From Chaetoderma sp. LZ-2023a (Eukaryota; Mollusca; Caudofoveata; Chaetodermatida; Chaetodermatidae), in the NCBI GenBank assembly GCA_034401795.1, contig CM067366.1, forward strand, positions 69,990,514 through 70,054,513: 64,000 bases of DNA, given 5' to 3'. The notes below the pieces were generated by a model that searched no databases, was not told the origin of the DNA, and was given only the letters and a program-made list of their open reading frames with translations. The translations under genes were made by a program, and so were the position numbers. This document shows positions 33,455 to 43,239 of the stretch, in pieces (position 1 is the stretch's first letter; every line of letters begins with the position of its first letter).

Positions 33455-33543
33455 CCACCAAATTTGTTTTAAAATGATCACCAGTTCATCTTATAATTTA
33501 ATTTGAAAATTTAAAATTTTGACATCAGAGTGCTAAGAGTTAA
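33455..33543. mobile_element. MITE-3 right arm, displaced by DIRS copy A
   Basis: CCACCAAATTTGTTTTAAAA, CACCAGTTCATC and TGACATCAGAGTGCTAAG are complementary to the left arm at 26423-26540, ending with TTAA at 33540-33543. Confidence 0.75.
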
Positions 33544-33894
33544 TTGCTCTTGGAATATATTGATGAAACTGCATGGACATATATGAGGCAACAAAGAAGC
33601 CACTTATTCCATCCATCCTTCTATCTGTCTTGCAGACAGATGTCACAGATCTGGCCTTTGCAATGTTCTAGCCATAGCCAAATACCATTTGATAGCCAAA
33701 TAGTAGATATTTTAGCCACATCTTTACTTTAATGTCACTTATGAACTGCTGGAAGCGTCTACACATATTTACTCTCATCTTTCGTTATTTAAATATTTTT
33801 ACTTGTAAACTATTTATTAATATATTTTAGAATTAAATTTGATGAATTAAAACACAGCTCCTTATTTTCAGAATCATTATTAACAGTTGAAATC

Positions 33895-34005
33895 CTGATT
33901 TCTAAATTTCAAAATAACTATACAGGAACGCTTTGAATATTTTGAAACAAATTTGACTGGCGCTCGTTACTACCATATCATTAAACTATTCAACAATTTG
34001 TCATT
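33895..34005. mobile_element. Foldback MITE-2 copy
   Basis: Contains ACTATACAGGAACGC, TTTGAATATTTTGAAAC, ATTTGACTGGC and a returning CTATTCAACAA. It is the same family as the near-perfect hairpin at 44109-44211. Confidence 0.55.
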
Positions 34006-34020
34006 TCCGATCTGTAAGTA

Positions 34021-34262
34021 TTAACCCTTTAACACTTATATCGGCCAAAAACGGCTTCTACAGTGGTCTTGAGAAATGTCCATTTGGAGACCAAAAGAAG
34101 ACTATTTTTGAAAATTTTACCACTTGAATGACTGGCTCGTTTATCGAGCCAGTCATTCAAGTGGTAAAATTTTCGAAAATAGTCTTCTCTTGGTCTCCAA
34201 ATTGCCATTTCCTTTGAAAAAATTGAAATTTTCTTGAATTAATTCAAGGCTTAAAGGGTCAA
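34021..34262. mobile_element. Foldback MITE-1, full-length copy
   Basis: TTAACCCTTTAACACTTA opens and TTAAAGGGTCAA closes the element. The centre TGACTGGCTCGTTTATCGAG and its complement form a long hairpin extending through ACCAAAAGAAGACTATTTTT. Confidence 0.8.
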
Positions 34263-34424
34263 AGTTCTTGTATCCCAATAAAAGATAGAACTCTATGCAA
34301 CATTGCATTGACACAATAGAGGGATCCATTTCTATCTATGCCCCGCCCATTTCTAACTTTAGGACTGCCCACATTTTACACGGGTTGGAATCAATCATGT
34401 TCTTTAAATTGTGTCTTCCAAGAA

Positions 34425-34490
34425 TCCCAATTTCAAGGTAACTACACAGGTAAGCTGTTGAACATTTTAAAACTAATTTGGCTGGGACCT
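34425..34490. mobile_element. Foldback MITE-2, left half
   Basis: TTTCAAGGTAACTACACAGG then AAGCTGTTGAACATTTT and TTTGGCTGGGACCTGTT. It stops where MITE-1 begins with TTAACCC, so one has probably inserted into the other. Confidence 0.55.
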
Positions 34491-34491
34491 G

Positions 34492-34731
34492 TTAACCCTT
34501 TATCCCTTGAATTTGTTCAAGAAAATTTAGATTTTCTCATAGAAAATGTCTATTTGCAGACCAAGAGAAGACTATTTTTGAAAATTTACCACTGGAATGA
34601 CTGGCTCGTTTATCGAACCAGTCATTCCAGTGATAAATTTTCAAAAATAGTCTGCTCTTGGTCTGCAAGTGGACATTTCTCAAGATTACTGCAGAAGCCA
34701 TTTTTGGCTGATATGAGTGTTAAAGGGTTAA
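34492..34731. mobile_element. Foldback MITE-1, best-preserved copy with TTAA at both ends
   Basis: TTAACCCTTTATCCC at the left and GTTAAAGGGTTAA at the right give CCCTTT/AAAGGG terminal repeats flanked by TTAA duplications. The arms fold over about 110 bases around TGACTGGCTCGTTTATCG. The TTAA plus CCC termini suggest mobilisation by a piggyBac-type transposase (inference; no transposase is in the window). Confidence 0.85.
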
Positions 34732-35663
34732 TGGATATACACGAAATAACGTCTAGAATATTGCTGCTTGTGGAGACCGAGTCCAGCCAGTGAATTTTCA
34801 ATATCGTATCTGTCTACGCTATGCCATTATTGATCAAATCTGCATACACCATGTGAGCCGTTTCTAGCAAAATAGCATCTCGGCACGAAAGTATGCCTCT
34901 ATTTTTACATTCAAGGAAACACCCAAAGAATGAACTTGATTCTGTAACCCTAACCCTAGTAAACCTATCGTTATCCCCCAACCCCACCTGGTTTCACCGG
35001 TAGGAGACTAGTGACTAATAAAAATCATCACAACACAAGGGACACAACCGTTCCATTCAGGATTTAATGTCCAAGAGTTATCTTCCCTTGTGTCGCTCCC
35101 CTGGAATATCGGTATTTGAAGCAGTGACATGAATTTGTTCCAAACAGTCTAACAGAAGCATTCAGCCCCAAAATTTAACATTGGTTGGAAATGTGCAAAT
35201 AATTTCCTGATTCCTGCAGAAATTGTGCATTTCCAAACTAAATATTTCTTAATTCTTAAAAAACTTCAGGATTCAGCTGGTCACTAAGGATAGCTGGTCA
35301 CTAAAGACAGATGATCACTAAAATACAAAAATTGGGAGAGAAATTTGCTACGGATGGCCTCAAGACACAGATTTTTGGCCAGGGCAGGAAATGAAGAAAT
35401 TTGTGTCAAATGTAGATTTGTGTTTAAATACCTACATTTGAGAATGAAAGATGTTTGTGGACACTTCAGTTGGTCACTGTCTCGCTGATCTGATTAACCA
35501 ATAAGATTCAGGATTGAAAAGCATCAGTTTGATTTTCAACAGACCTCGGAATTGATATACATGTAGTGTAATTGCCATTACCAGTCAAAATCTGTAAACT
35601 ATTACCTGTCATTAGTTGTCAGGGGAACAGGGATAGGGGGACAGCATACTGTCTAATGCCTCT
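34732..35663. other. No gene recognised
   Basis: Anonymous sequence between MITEs. It contains a local direct repeat around AGCTGGTCACTAAGGATAGC near 35277-35310. No open frame of note. Confidence 0.4.
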
Positions 35664-35900
35664 TTAATCCTTTAACACTCATATCAGCCAAAAACTTCTT
35701 CTGCAGTGGTCCTGAGAAATGCCCATTTGCAAACCAAGAGAAGACTATTTTTGAAAATTTACCACTGGAATGCCTGGCTCGATAACCAAGCCAGTCATTC
35801 CAGTGATAAATTTTCAAAACTAATCTCTTGGTTTGCAAATGGACATTTTCTATGAGAAAATTTAAATTTTCTTGAACAAATTTGACTGTTAAATGGTTAG
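35664..35900. mobile_element. Foldback MITE-1, full-length copy
   Basis: TTAATCCTTTAACACTC at the left and GTTAAATGGTTAG at the right, with centre TGCCTGGCTCGATAACC and AGCCAGTCATTCC. Both arms carry the AACCAAGAG / CTTGGTTTGC pair. Confidence 0.8.
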
Positions 35901-36049
35901 CCATATGGCTGCTAGAGACTCCATGGTGTTGAGATGGTATATCCTGTATGCTTCCTTTTTCCTCTCCAGAGTGTTTGTTTGCACATGGGTCCCCTCTTAG
36001 ATTTCAAGGTAACCCTGTGTGTGACAAGCTTTTCGATTTTCATGACAGA

Positions 36050-36180
36050 ATCTAAATTTCAAGGTAACTACATGTACAGAAAAGCTGTTGATTGTTTTAA
36101 AACTGATTCGACTGGGGGTGGGGGGGGGGGGACGTTACCCATGAAAGTCCCAATCAAATTAGGTACAAAATATTCAACAG
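36050..36180. mobile_element. Foldback MITE-2 copy with a G-run in the loop
   Basis: The arms AAGCTGTTGATTGTTTTAAA and CAAAATATTCAACAG are complementary with mismatches. A run of G residues (about 36114-36131) lies in the loop. Confidence 0.65.
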
Positions 36181-36297
36181 ACTTTATTAAATTGTTAATT
36201 CATCAAAGGCATACACTTCATACATGTTCTTCACAGTTTTTACTTCAACTAACATGTGACATAATTGATTATGATGTCATAATGACACAGATCCCTC

Positions 36298-36480
36298 CAT
36301 TCTCCTTCGATCAATACTCACCATTCTGTTACTTCTGATATACAGCTGGCCCTGACAGCGGCTCTAGGATTATAGACTTAGAAAGCTTTACCGACTCCTG
36401 GGAACCGGGTATTCGGCTCCCAACTGCCGAGTACCCGTTTACCATAGAGCTCATTCTTGTTTGCATAGCAACAAGAGCAA
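36298..36480 (+). repeat. DIRS copy B left inverted terminal repeat
   Basis: Complementary to about 43010-43231. It carries the ITR hairpin with one mismatch (GGGTATTCGGC against GCCGAGTACCC). Confidence 0.85.
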
Positions 36481-36737
36481 TACATGCTTTTTGCATTAAG
36501 GATTTTAGTGGGTTTTTTTGTGAAACAAAAGATCTAAGTCTTTAATTTGTGATAGTTTGTGTGTTCGTGAAAGGATTAACTAAGGACTATGGAGCATACC
36601 GCTGAAGATAACCAGGTTGTATCATTCTTTATTATCCATAGTTAAAAGACTTAGGTCTCTAAATTTCGTTGTGTCGCATGTTCCAATTTCTGACCCCATA
36701 GAATCTGGGACGTGTGCTAACAACGATATATGCCAGA

Positions 36738-36876
36738 CGATCGCCTTCTTTAAACCCCAACAGGCGATCGGCAGATATGAAAATAGGTGTTTGCTACGGT
36801 ATTTCTAACACGAATATCGGCTGACGTCGTTCTCCGTAGAATCCGAGCGGGTGACGTCACACCCGGTCGCTCGGAT
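36738..36876 (+). promoter_or_regulatory. DIRS copy B leader hairpins, the second holding TGACGTCA
   Basis: Hairpin CGATCGCCT/AGGCGATCG (36738-36770) and hairpin ATCCGAGCG/CGCTCGGAT (36841-36876) with TGACGTCA in the upper part. Both are conserved without change in copy A. They could be promoter or RNA-structure elements; neither role is shown. Confidence 0.5.
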
Positions 36877-37399
36877 GTTTATGTGAAGAAAAATTTTTCA
36901 TTAATTCGCGCATCTTGTTCTGGGTGCTGCGTACTAAAAATGGTACCGGAAACTTTAGAATGATCAAGTTTATGTGCGATCACGATCGGTTTGCAATGAT
37001 CGGTGGTTTCAAAATTCTTGAGTAGATGCGTGGTCTGCGGTTTTACCGTGTGATACAGCAGTTTGTTATACATTTTGTTGTTTTCTTCACATATCGTGAT
37101 GCTTTCGTTAGGAGTATAATTTATATTGATTAGTAAATATACCCCGAATGCTATGCGATACGATTCCTGGAGCCGTTACACATCCAGGAGGATCTAATAT
37201 GGGTGTGTTGATGCCCGCCGCGTTCTTGTCGTCATAATCAATGCGATCGTTGTTGTAACGTGGCGGGGTGGGGTGTGAAAATTAATTGTCTGCCTTCCAT
37301 CCGGGTCTCGTTCCGCTTGTTTATTGTAGGTTTGTGCTTATTTTATAGGCCAAGCCAGCCCCGCCATCATGTGACGAATGCCATAAATTTGTCCGTGTA

Positions 37400-39469
37400 A
37401 TGTTCAAGGACCATGCTTGTTTTAGGTGTTCCCTGTGTAATATAGATCATAGGTGTAATGTTTGTGCAGTGTGGTCCGTCGAAATGATGGTTAAGTTCCT
37501 TGCCCAGAAGGACATGGCTGGGTCTGACGCGGGGTCAGGCGGTCCGAGACGAAATCGTGGAGCGCCCGGTTCGGCCGGTGGGGGTGCTCCACGTCCCCAG
37601 CTGGAGGTGGCGGAGATGGCACCGCCGGCGTGGTTTGGTCCGGCTATGCAGGGTTTTCTGCATAGCGTTCTGCCCACGCTGGTGTCGTCCCTGCTACCAA
37701 AGGTTGGGGGGCAGTTTCTCCCCATGCCTGGTACGGATCCTGTCCTCGGACAGGATTCTGGACTGGTTACCGAGGGGGCCGTCTCGTACGGCCCCCTGGC
37801 GGTCCCGTCTGGCTTCGGCCAGACGGGTTCTGTCTCTCTGCGGCCACCTCCGGGTGGTCCAGTAGCGGTGGCCAGTCCGTCAGGTGTGGGAGCCGTCCGC
37901 CAGGACGGCTCCACGGTTGACTCGTCTAGTGACGGCTCTTCGGAGTCTGAAGCCAAGGAGGAGAGGTTGCTGCGGCCCGTGAAGCCGCAGGTGGAGAATA
38001 TGGAGGTTGATTCCGTCCTGGACGGAACCGGCCTCCATTTGTCTGGTTTGGCGCAAGCCAGGTCAGCGGCTCCGCCTGCGGCTGAGGCCAATCCGTTACC
38101 GTGCACCGGTTCCGGGCGGCTTGGTTTGTCACCAGCCGTCACGGGAACGGGTGTGCCGGGCCAGGCGTGGTACTCACCTATCTCGCCTGGTCCGGCAGCC
38201 GGACGTGGGGTGCCGTTGGCGCCCGTGTCCGGCTACGGTTCCGCGACTGCTACGGGTCCGTACGGTTTTCCGTGCGGACCTACCCCATGGACCGGAGTGT
38301 TCCATGGGGTGGCGGCGGAACCGTGTGGTAGCGGAGTGCCTGGCGTGTCAGCCGTGGCTCCTTGCCGGGAGGCCGTGGCTGGCAGACCCATGAGCACGTC
38401 AACGGGTGACGTGTTTGCGGGGGTGTCTTCGTCGGAGGTAGATTGGTCGGATGCCCTGGCATGGCTAGCCATGGTTGACCCGTCTGTGGTTTCGGCCACG
38501 GCCGATGAAGATGCGCCCCGTCCGTCGGTTGCGTCGATTAGGATGGGGATTTTGCCCGCGGCCCAGATCCAGTCAGTGGGACTGGATCCACGGTTCATAG
38601 ATTTGTTGGATGCTATTTATAGCAAACAACTAATGACCAAGGGTCAGCTCCCTGCGGCCTCCAGGGAGGTGCGGGCAAGATGTCGTATTCCGCGGGGGGA
38701 ATACGACAGGTATGGTGTAGTCCCGTCGGTCACGGAGGATGACCGATGGGTATTGGGAGTCCAGAGTGCCGGGTCGGGTGGCCCCGGTCCGGCACTAGTG
38801 GATAAATCCCAAGTACACCAGGAAGAAGTCCTGTCCCTATGTGATGACGGTGTGAGGGCAGCTATGAGTGCTGTCAACCACTCTTATCGTCTACTTCAGT
38901 CGGTGTGGGCTGAAGCCGGGGCAGGCCACCCTGTGGCGCTTTCATGTGTTAATGACGGCTTGGTGCTGTCGATGGACGCATTGGCAAGGGTGCAAGCGCG
39001 TGTGACGAAATCCAGGAGGCAAATGGTCATTGACCATATGCGTCCGGCTACGGCAGTCAGGGAGCGTCTTCTTGGGAGTCTTCTTGGGACGCCCCTGACA
39101 GGGCCTAGCATCTTCGGTGGCCAAGCGCGGGCCATCTTAGAGGATACCGCCAGTATCGTGCAGAATCGGTTAGCGGTAAACCTACAGCTAGAGCTAGTGC
39201 GGCAAGCGCACGCACTAGGGGCTGTGGGGAAACCGCTAACGGGACAACCTTCAAAGAAGCAGAAGAAGCATAAGGGCAAGGCGAAAGCTAGGCCTGTTGC
39301 GACTTCTGCTTCAGCTGGGTTTTCAGAGCCGCCGCCGGCGAAGATGCCCAGGAAGGTTGTAGAGGCGCCTACCCTCCCCAATGTTGCTCCTGACCGCCCT
39401 AGAGACGGGAAGGGGAGGGGTAAGGGTAAGGCCTCAAAGGGCGGACAGAAGGGGCCGAAGCATACCTGA
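37400..39469 (+). CDS. DIRS Gag-like protein, copy B (intact frame)
   Basis: 689 codons without interruption. The N-terminus is Cys/His-rich (CFRCSLCNIDHRCNVC), and the open frame extends 17 codons upstream of this Met with two more Cys and a His (CDECH), then meets a TAG at 37346-37348. The middle is Pro/Gly/Val-rich with an acidic Ser patch (DSSSDGSSESEAKEE). A more ordered segment follows (about residues 370-600, including LDAIYSKQLMTKGQLPAASR), and the C-terminus is Lys/Gly-rich (about 620-689), suited to nucleic-acid binding. Position ahead of RT and size suit a DIRS ORF1/Gag that forms the ribonucleoprotein particle. I recognise no retroviral capsid fold by eye. The RT frame overlaps or follows its end in the +1 frame. 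Confidence 0.75.
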   Translation: MFKDHACFRCSLCNIDHRCNVCAVWSVEMMVKFLAQKDMAGSDAGSGGPRRNRGAPGSAGGGAPRPQLEVAEMAPPAWFGPAMQGFLHSVLPTLVSSLLPKVGGQFLPMPGTDPVLGQDSGLVTEGAVSYGPLAVPSGFGQTGSVSLRPPPGGPVAVASPSGVGAVRQDGSTVDSSSDGSSESEAKEERLLRPVKPQVENMEVDSVLDGTGLHLSGLAQARSAAPPAAEANPLPCTGSGRLGLSPAVTGTGVPGQAWYSPISPGPAAGRGVPLAPVSGYGSATATGPYGFPCGPTPWTGVFHGVAAEPCGSGVPGVSAVAPCREAVAGRPMSTSTGDVFAGVSSSEVDWSDALAWLAMVDPSVVSATADEDAPRPSVASIRMGILPAAQIQSVGLDPRFIDLLDAIYSKQLMTKGQLPAASREVRARCRIPRGEYDRYGVVPSVTEDDRWVLGVQSAGSGGPGPALVDKSQVHQEEVLSLCDDGVRAAMSAVNHSYRLLQSVWAEAGAGHPVALSCVNDGLVLSMDALARVQARVTKSRRQMVIDHMRPATAVRERLLGSLLGTPLTGPSIFGGQARAILEDTASIVQNRLAVNLQLELVRQAHALGAVGKPLTGQPSKKQKKHKGKAKARPVATSASAGFSEPPPAKMPRKVVEAPTLPNVAPDRPRDGKGRGKGKASKGGQKGPKHT

Positions 39470-41070
39470 GGGTACGAAAGCTCCCTTCATATCTGCCTGG
39501 ACCGCGCCTGTGCGACAGGAACAGCGGTGCCAGTTATACCCGTCGTGCCTAGAACGAAATGGTTCTCTCTCTCTCGTTAAGAAAGAGGGGGGGGGGGGGG
39601 GGCGGACTGCGAGCCGGACAACCCCGTTAGACGTCGAGGCGTCTATGGTGGGTGGAAGGCTCATGCGTTTCGTCGAGGCCTGGCAAGGTGTGACGTCAGA
39701 CAGTCTGGTCCTGGGATGGTTATCCCAGGGTTACATGCCGGAGTGGTGGGACTTTCCACCACAAAATCTGTCTTTGGCACCAGTCTGGACACCCGTACCA
39801 AGGGAGCCAGACAAGTTAGAAGCCGTTCAAAAGGAAGTGTCGGGTTTGCTTCTGAAGGGAGCAATAAAACCAGCAAACCGAAACACTCCAGGCTTCTATT
39901 CAAACATGTTCCTTGTCCCCAAGAGCACAGGGGGATGGAGACCCATACTAAATCTCAGGCCATTAAATTGGTTTATCCATACGCCTCGGTTCCAGATGGA
40001 AACGCCGAGGTCGGTAATGGCGGGATTGAGGAAAGGAATGTGGTGTGTATCGATCGATCTGAGAAATGCATATTTCCACATTCCTATGAATCGGAGTTGG
40101 CACAGGTTTCTGAGATTTGCGTTTCAGAATCAAGTATGGGAGTTTACAGTTCTCCCGTTTGGCCTGTCGACAGCTCCGAGGGTTTTCACAAGAGTGGTCC
40201 TTGCGGTGACAGCGTTTCTCAGAAAAGAGAACGTGGCGCTACACACCTACATAGACGACTGGCTGCTCAAGGCAGACTCGGCAGCCAGGTTGAACGTGGA
40301 TACTGCTCTGACTCTGAGGTTACTTTCAGGTCTAGGCTGGATAATCAACGAGGAGAAATCTGAGTTGACGCCCACTCAACATTTCGTTTATTTGGGGATT
40401 CGATCTCGAGGAGGGCAGGGTGTACCCGTCAGAGCCCAGAGTGGTGTCTCTGTTAGCCATCCTCAAGAGTTTTCGAGTGGGAAACCACATTCAGGCGAGG
40501 CGGTTCCTTCAGATGATGGTCTCCATGGAGCAGGTTATCCCGTACGCTGCTCTAATGCGAAGGCCTATCCAGTTGTATCTGATGTCTCTGTGGAAACAGA
40601 GAACAGAACCCCTGTCAAAACTGGTACCAGTTTTGGAGCCGATAATGTCGCATCTTGTATGGTGGAAGGAGCGTCAGAATCGCCTAGTAGGGGTTTCGCT
40701 GCACCTACCTCACCCCCAGCTGTCCGTGTACACGGATGCATCGCTGGAGGGGGTGGGGTGCCCGCCTGGGAGAACACCAGGTCTCGGGCACATGGACTCT
40801 CCCGGAGAGTCAGCTGCATATCAATCTGTTGGAAATGATGGCAGTGGATCTGGCATTGGAAGAGTTCCTTCCGATGATCAGGGGCAAGGTGATATTGATA
40901 CGGTCGGACAATTCGACAGTAGTATCATATATAAATCGCCAAATCAGAGTGTGGCACTTGATTCAATGGTGCAGGAATTACTCGGTTGTTTTGAAAGCAG
41001 CTCATATTCCTCGCCATTCTGGCGGATGCTTTGTCTCGCAGACAGAGAATTCTGCCAACAGAATGGTCCC
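39470..41070 (+). pseudogene. DIRS reverse transcriptase-RNase H, copy B (frameshifted)
   Basis: The long frame 39381-40838 overlaps the Gag end. RT landmarks: PGFYSNMFLVPKSTGGWRP, LNLRPLNWFIH, VSIDLRNAYFHIP (catalytic Asp of motif A), FTVLPFGLSTAPRVFTR and YIDDW at 40248-40262, then YLGI. Loss of about 5 bases near 40402 shifts the frame. Frame 40420-41160 carries the connection and RNase H start (LSVYTDASLEG). Small deletions near 40945 and 41015 relative to copy A damage RNase H, whose DNSTVVSYINRQ segment remains. A long G-run near 39588-39602 sits in the early RT region and could itself be slippery. Confidence 0.85.
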
Positions 41071-41460
41071 TCAACCCTCCAGTTCCGCGACGGATCTTCG
41101 AGCATTGGGGCAAACCCAACGTGGACTTGTTCGCCACAAAGGAAAATGCTCAAATCATGACGTATGTCTCGCCGATTCCAGATCCAAATGCCGTCGATAC
41201 AGATGCTCTGGCGATAAGCTGGAGAGGGATGCACGCTTACGCGTACCCACCCACCATTCTTCTAACCGAAGGTATTGATGAAGGTCAGGGAGGAACCGTG
41301 TCTGGTCCTGCTAATAGCGCCGTATTGGCCGAGCAGGGCGTGGTTCACGGATCTTCTAGATCTGTTGGTGGAAAATCCTGTGCAGTTGCCCGAGATTCCG
41401 AACATAATCTCCCAGGCCAAGGGACGCTTCCTACACGAGCGTCCCGAAATGTTCAAATTG
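41071..41460 (+). pseudogene. DIRS methyltransferase-like segment, copy B
   Basis: PNVDLFATKENAQ, SPIPDPNAVDTDALAISW, GMHAYAYPPTILL and, after a frame change near 41275, CLVLLIAPYWPSRAWF. It lies between RNase H and recombinase as in DIRS elements reported to carry a Dam-like domain. The catalytic tetrapeptide is not canonical. Confidence 0.55.
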
Positions 41461-42355
41461 ACTGCGTGGATGTTATCAAACAACGTTCCACGTCGGAAGG
41501 CTTTTCCCGACAGGCTGCTGATTTCATCGCGGCTGCGAGAAGGTCAACCTTCAAGTCATATAACAACAAGGTTAACATATTTGCAGACTGGTGTGAAGAA
41601 AAGGGTATTGATACCTTTCAATCCACTATTCAGCAAATAGCAGACTTTCTCTGTGAGCTGTTCTTTTCAGGACTAGCTCCCGTCACATTTGCTGGATACA
41701 AGTCAGCTTTGGCATCAGTTATCCCTTGTCTAGCCAACAGGGATAGTCCATAGGTGGCCCAGTTAAATGTGATGTTGAAGGGAATGAGCAATCTCCGACC
41801 GAGACAACCGGTAGTCATTCCAGCCTGGAGTCTATCTTTAGTGCTTAATGTAGGGACCGATTTATTGTTTCTGGAGAGGGTCTGCGTCTTCTGCCAAGAG
41901 CAGAGTTTATGTCAAAGAACCAATCTTTGAGATATCCCGGCAAACCGATCATTATACCGAAGTTAACTAGGTTTGATCGTGATGCCAGTGTCTGGTGCTC
42001 GGTCCGTGCTTTGACTAAGTACAAGAAACGGACTGACTCGTTACGGTCGAACGATAGACATCTGTGGATCTGCCATAAAAAGCCTTATGGCGCCGCATCC
42101 ATGGATACTATCTCTCGTTGGGTGGTCGAATGCATTCAGACTACTCACGAGATGGCGACTGGGCACCAGGTGCAAGGTGTAAGGGCACATGATGTCAGAG
42201 GAATGGCCACCTCGACCGCCCTTTACAATGGTGTTCCGTTAGAGGACATCATGGCCGTTGCACAATGGCACTGTGAGTCCTCATTTACGGATTACTATAT
42301 GAGGGATGTGTCAGACTCAGCCAATCCACTCGCTTTAGCTGTTTTGAACCGATAG
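41461..42355 (+). pseudogene. DIRS tyrosine recombinase, copy B (internal deletion)
   Basis: The N-terminal part matches copy A (FADWCEEKGIDTFQST, LFFSGLAPVTFAGYKSALA). A TAG at 41751-41753 and a deletion at about 41852, between LSLVLNV and the segment before RFIVSGEG-like codons, remove the SSARRRSE box with the first catalytic Arg. The C-terminal half (frame 41909-42355) is intact: HLWICHKKPYG, RAHDVRGMATS (catalytic His and Arg) and AVAQWHCESSFTDYYMRD with the candidate nucleophilic Tyr, ending at the normal stop. Confidence 0.85.
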
Positions 42356-42852
42356 TTAGTGACCACACTGCTCTTCACCCTTTTTTCACTTTGGTAAGAA
42401 AAGAACCTAAAGCAGGCATGGTCAAGCGAGAGGATGACAACCAGATTGTGTCACTGATGGTCGGACCAGTGAATGGTTGGAGGCGGTACGTCTGGAGTCC
42501 AATTATCATAAGGTAATTCAATAGTGAGAGTTTTTTGTATTATGGATGTGTATCATGTTCATTCATCTTATATATTCATGCTCATTCCCAGGCTAATACA
42601 TGGAATATGCAGGGAGCAGTTAACCCTCTTGGCATATTTGTGTTTCAGGCGAGATACATGTTCGTGAGTTCTCTCCCTTTTCTTAGGAGGAAAAAGGGGG
42701 GGGGCGGTTATGCGAATGTGATTCGGTTCCGTGAACTTGACGGTCCTTTTAGGTCTCCGTTAGTCAAGTTTGAAGTCTAAAATCTTTCTCCAAGGGGCAA
42801 AATTAGCATTTATGGCTTGCCCCTTCCCACCAGGTTACTGATCAAATCTGGT
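42356..42852 (+). other. DIRS copy B 3' non-coding region
   Basis: Aligned with 32691-33189 of copy A. It contains a G-run near 42695-42704. No coding content. Confidence 0.6.
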
Positions 42853-42961
42853 GTATATCAGAAGTAACACAATGGTGAGTATTGAGTAATAATCGAAGGA
42901 GAATGAAGGAAATGTCAATTTCCCTTTCTCCGAGATCTAACAATACTCACCATTCTGTTAC
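42853..42961 (-). repeat. DIRS internal complementary region, complete (circle-junction complement)
   Basis: The first half, GTATATCAGAAGTAACAC to CGAAGGAGAATG, is complementary to the left terminus (36298 on). The second half, AATGAAGGAAATGTC to CACCATTCTGTTAC, is complementary to the right terminus (about 43162-43231). Read on the minus strand it therefore joins right end to left end through a shared ATT. In the accepted DIRS replication model this region templates completion of the termini and circularisation of the cDNA. Confidence 0.85.
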
Positions 42962-43009
42962 GGACCCAGCCTCCCAGCCCCACAGAGGCAAGCGATAGTT
43001 TTCTCTTGT

Positions 43010-43231
43010 TTGGTGGCTATGCATACAATATGAGCTCTATGGTAAACGGGTACTCGGCAGTTGGGAGCCGAGTACCCGGTTCCCAGGAGTCGGTAAAGCT
43101 TTCTAAGTCTATAATCCTAGAGCCGCTGTCAAGGCCAGCTGTATATCAGAAGTAAGAAGAAGTAACAGAATGGTGAGTATTGTTAGATCTCGGAGAAAGG
43201 GAAATTGACATTTCCTTCAATTTCCTTCATT
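43010..43231 (-). repeat. DIRS copy B right inverted terminal repeat
   Basis: Complement of the left ITR with the GGGTACTCGGC/GCCGAGTACCC hairpin, followed by the right-specific TTAGATCTCGGAGAAAGGG extension and a short TTTCCTTCA duplication at the tip. Confidence 0.85.
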
Positions 43232-43239
43232 CTACCTTG

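Larger units (their letters stand above)
36298..43231 (+). mobile_element. DIRS-type tyrosine-recombinase retrotransposon, copy B (defective)
   Basis: About 6.9 kb with the same layout and orientation as copy A. Its Gag frame is intact and its internal complementary region is complete. RT-RNase H is frameshifted, RNase H carries small deletions and the recombinase has lost about 220 bases including the first catalytic Arg box. Its left end starts CATTCTCCTTCG and its right end finishes CTTCATT. No target duplication was seen. The left flank (ACACAGATCCCTC) is unrelated to that of copy A, so the two copies are separate insertions and not a segmental duplication of the whole locus. Confidence 0.9.

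Noticed and set aside
34338..34793. A 151-codon plus-strand frame
   Set aside because: It runs through MITE-2 and MITE-1 palindromes and similar frames occur at other MITE copies.
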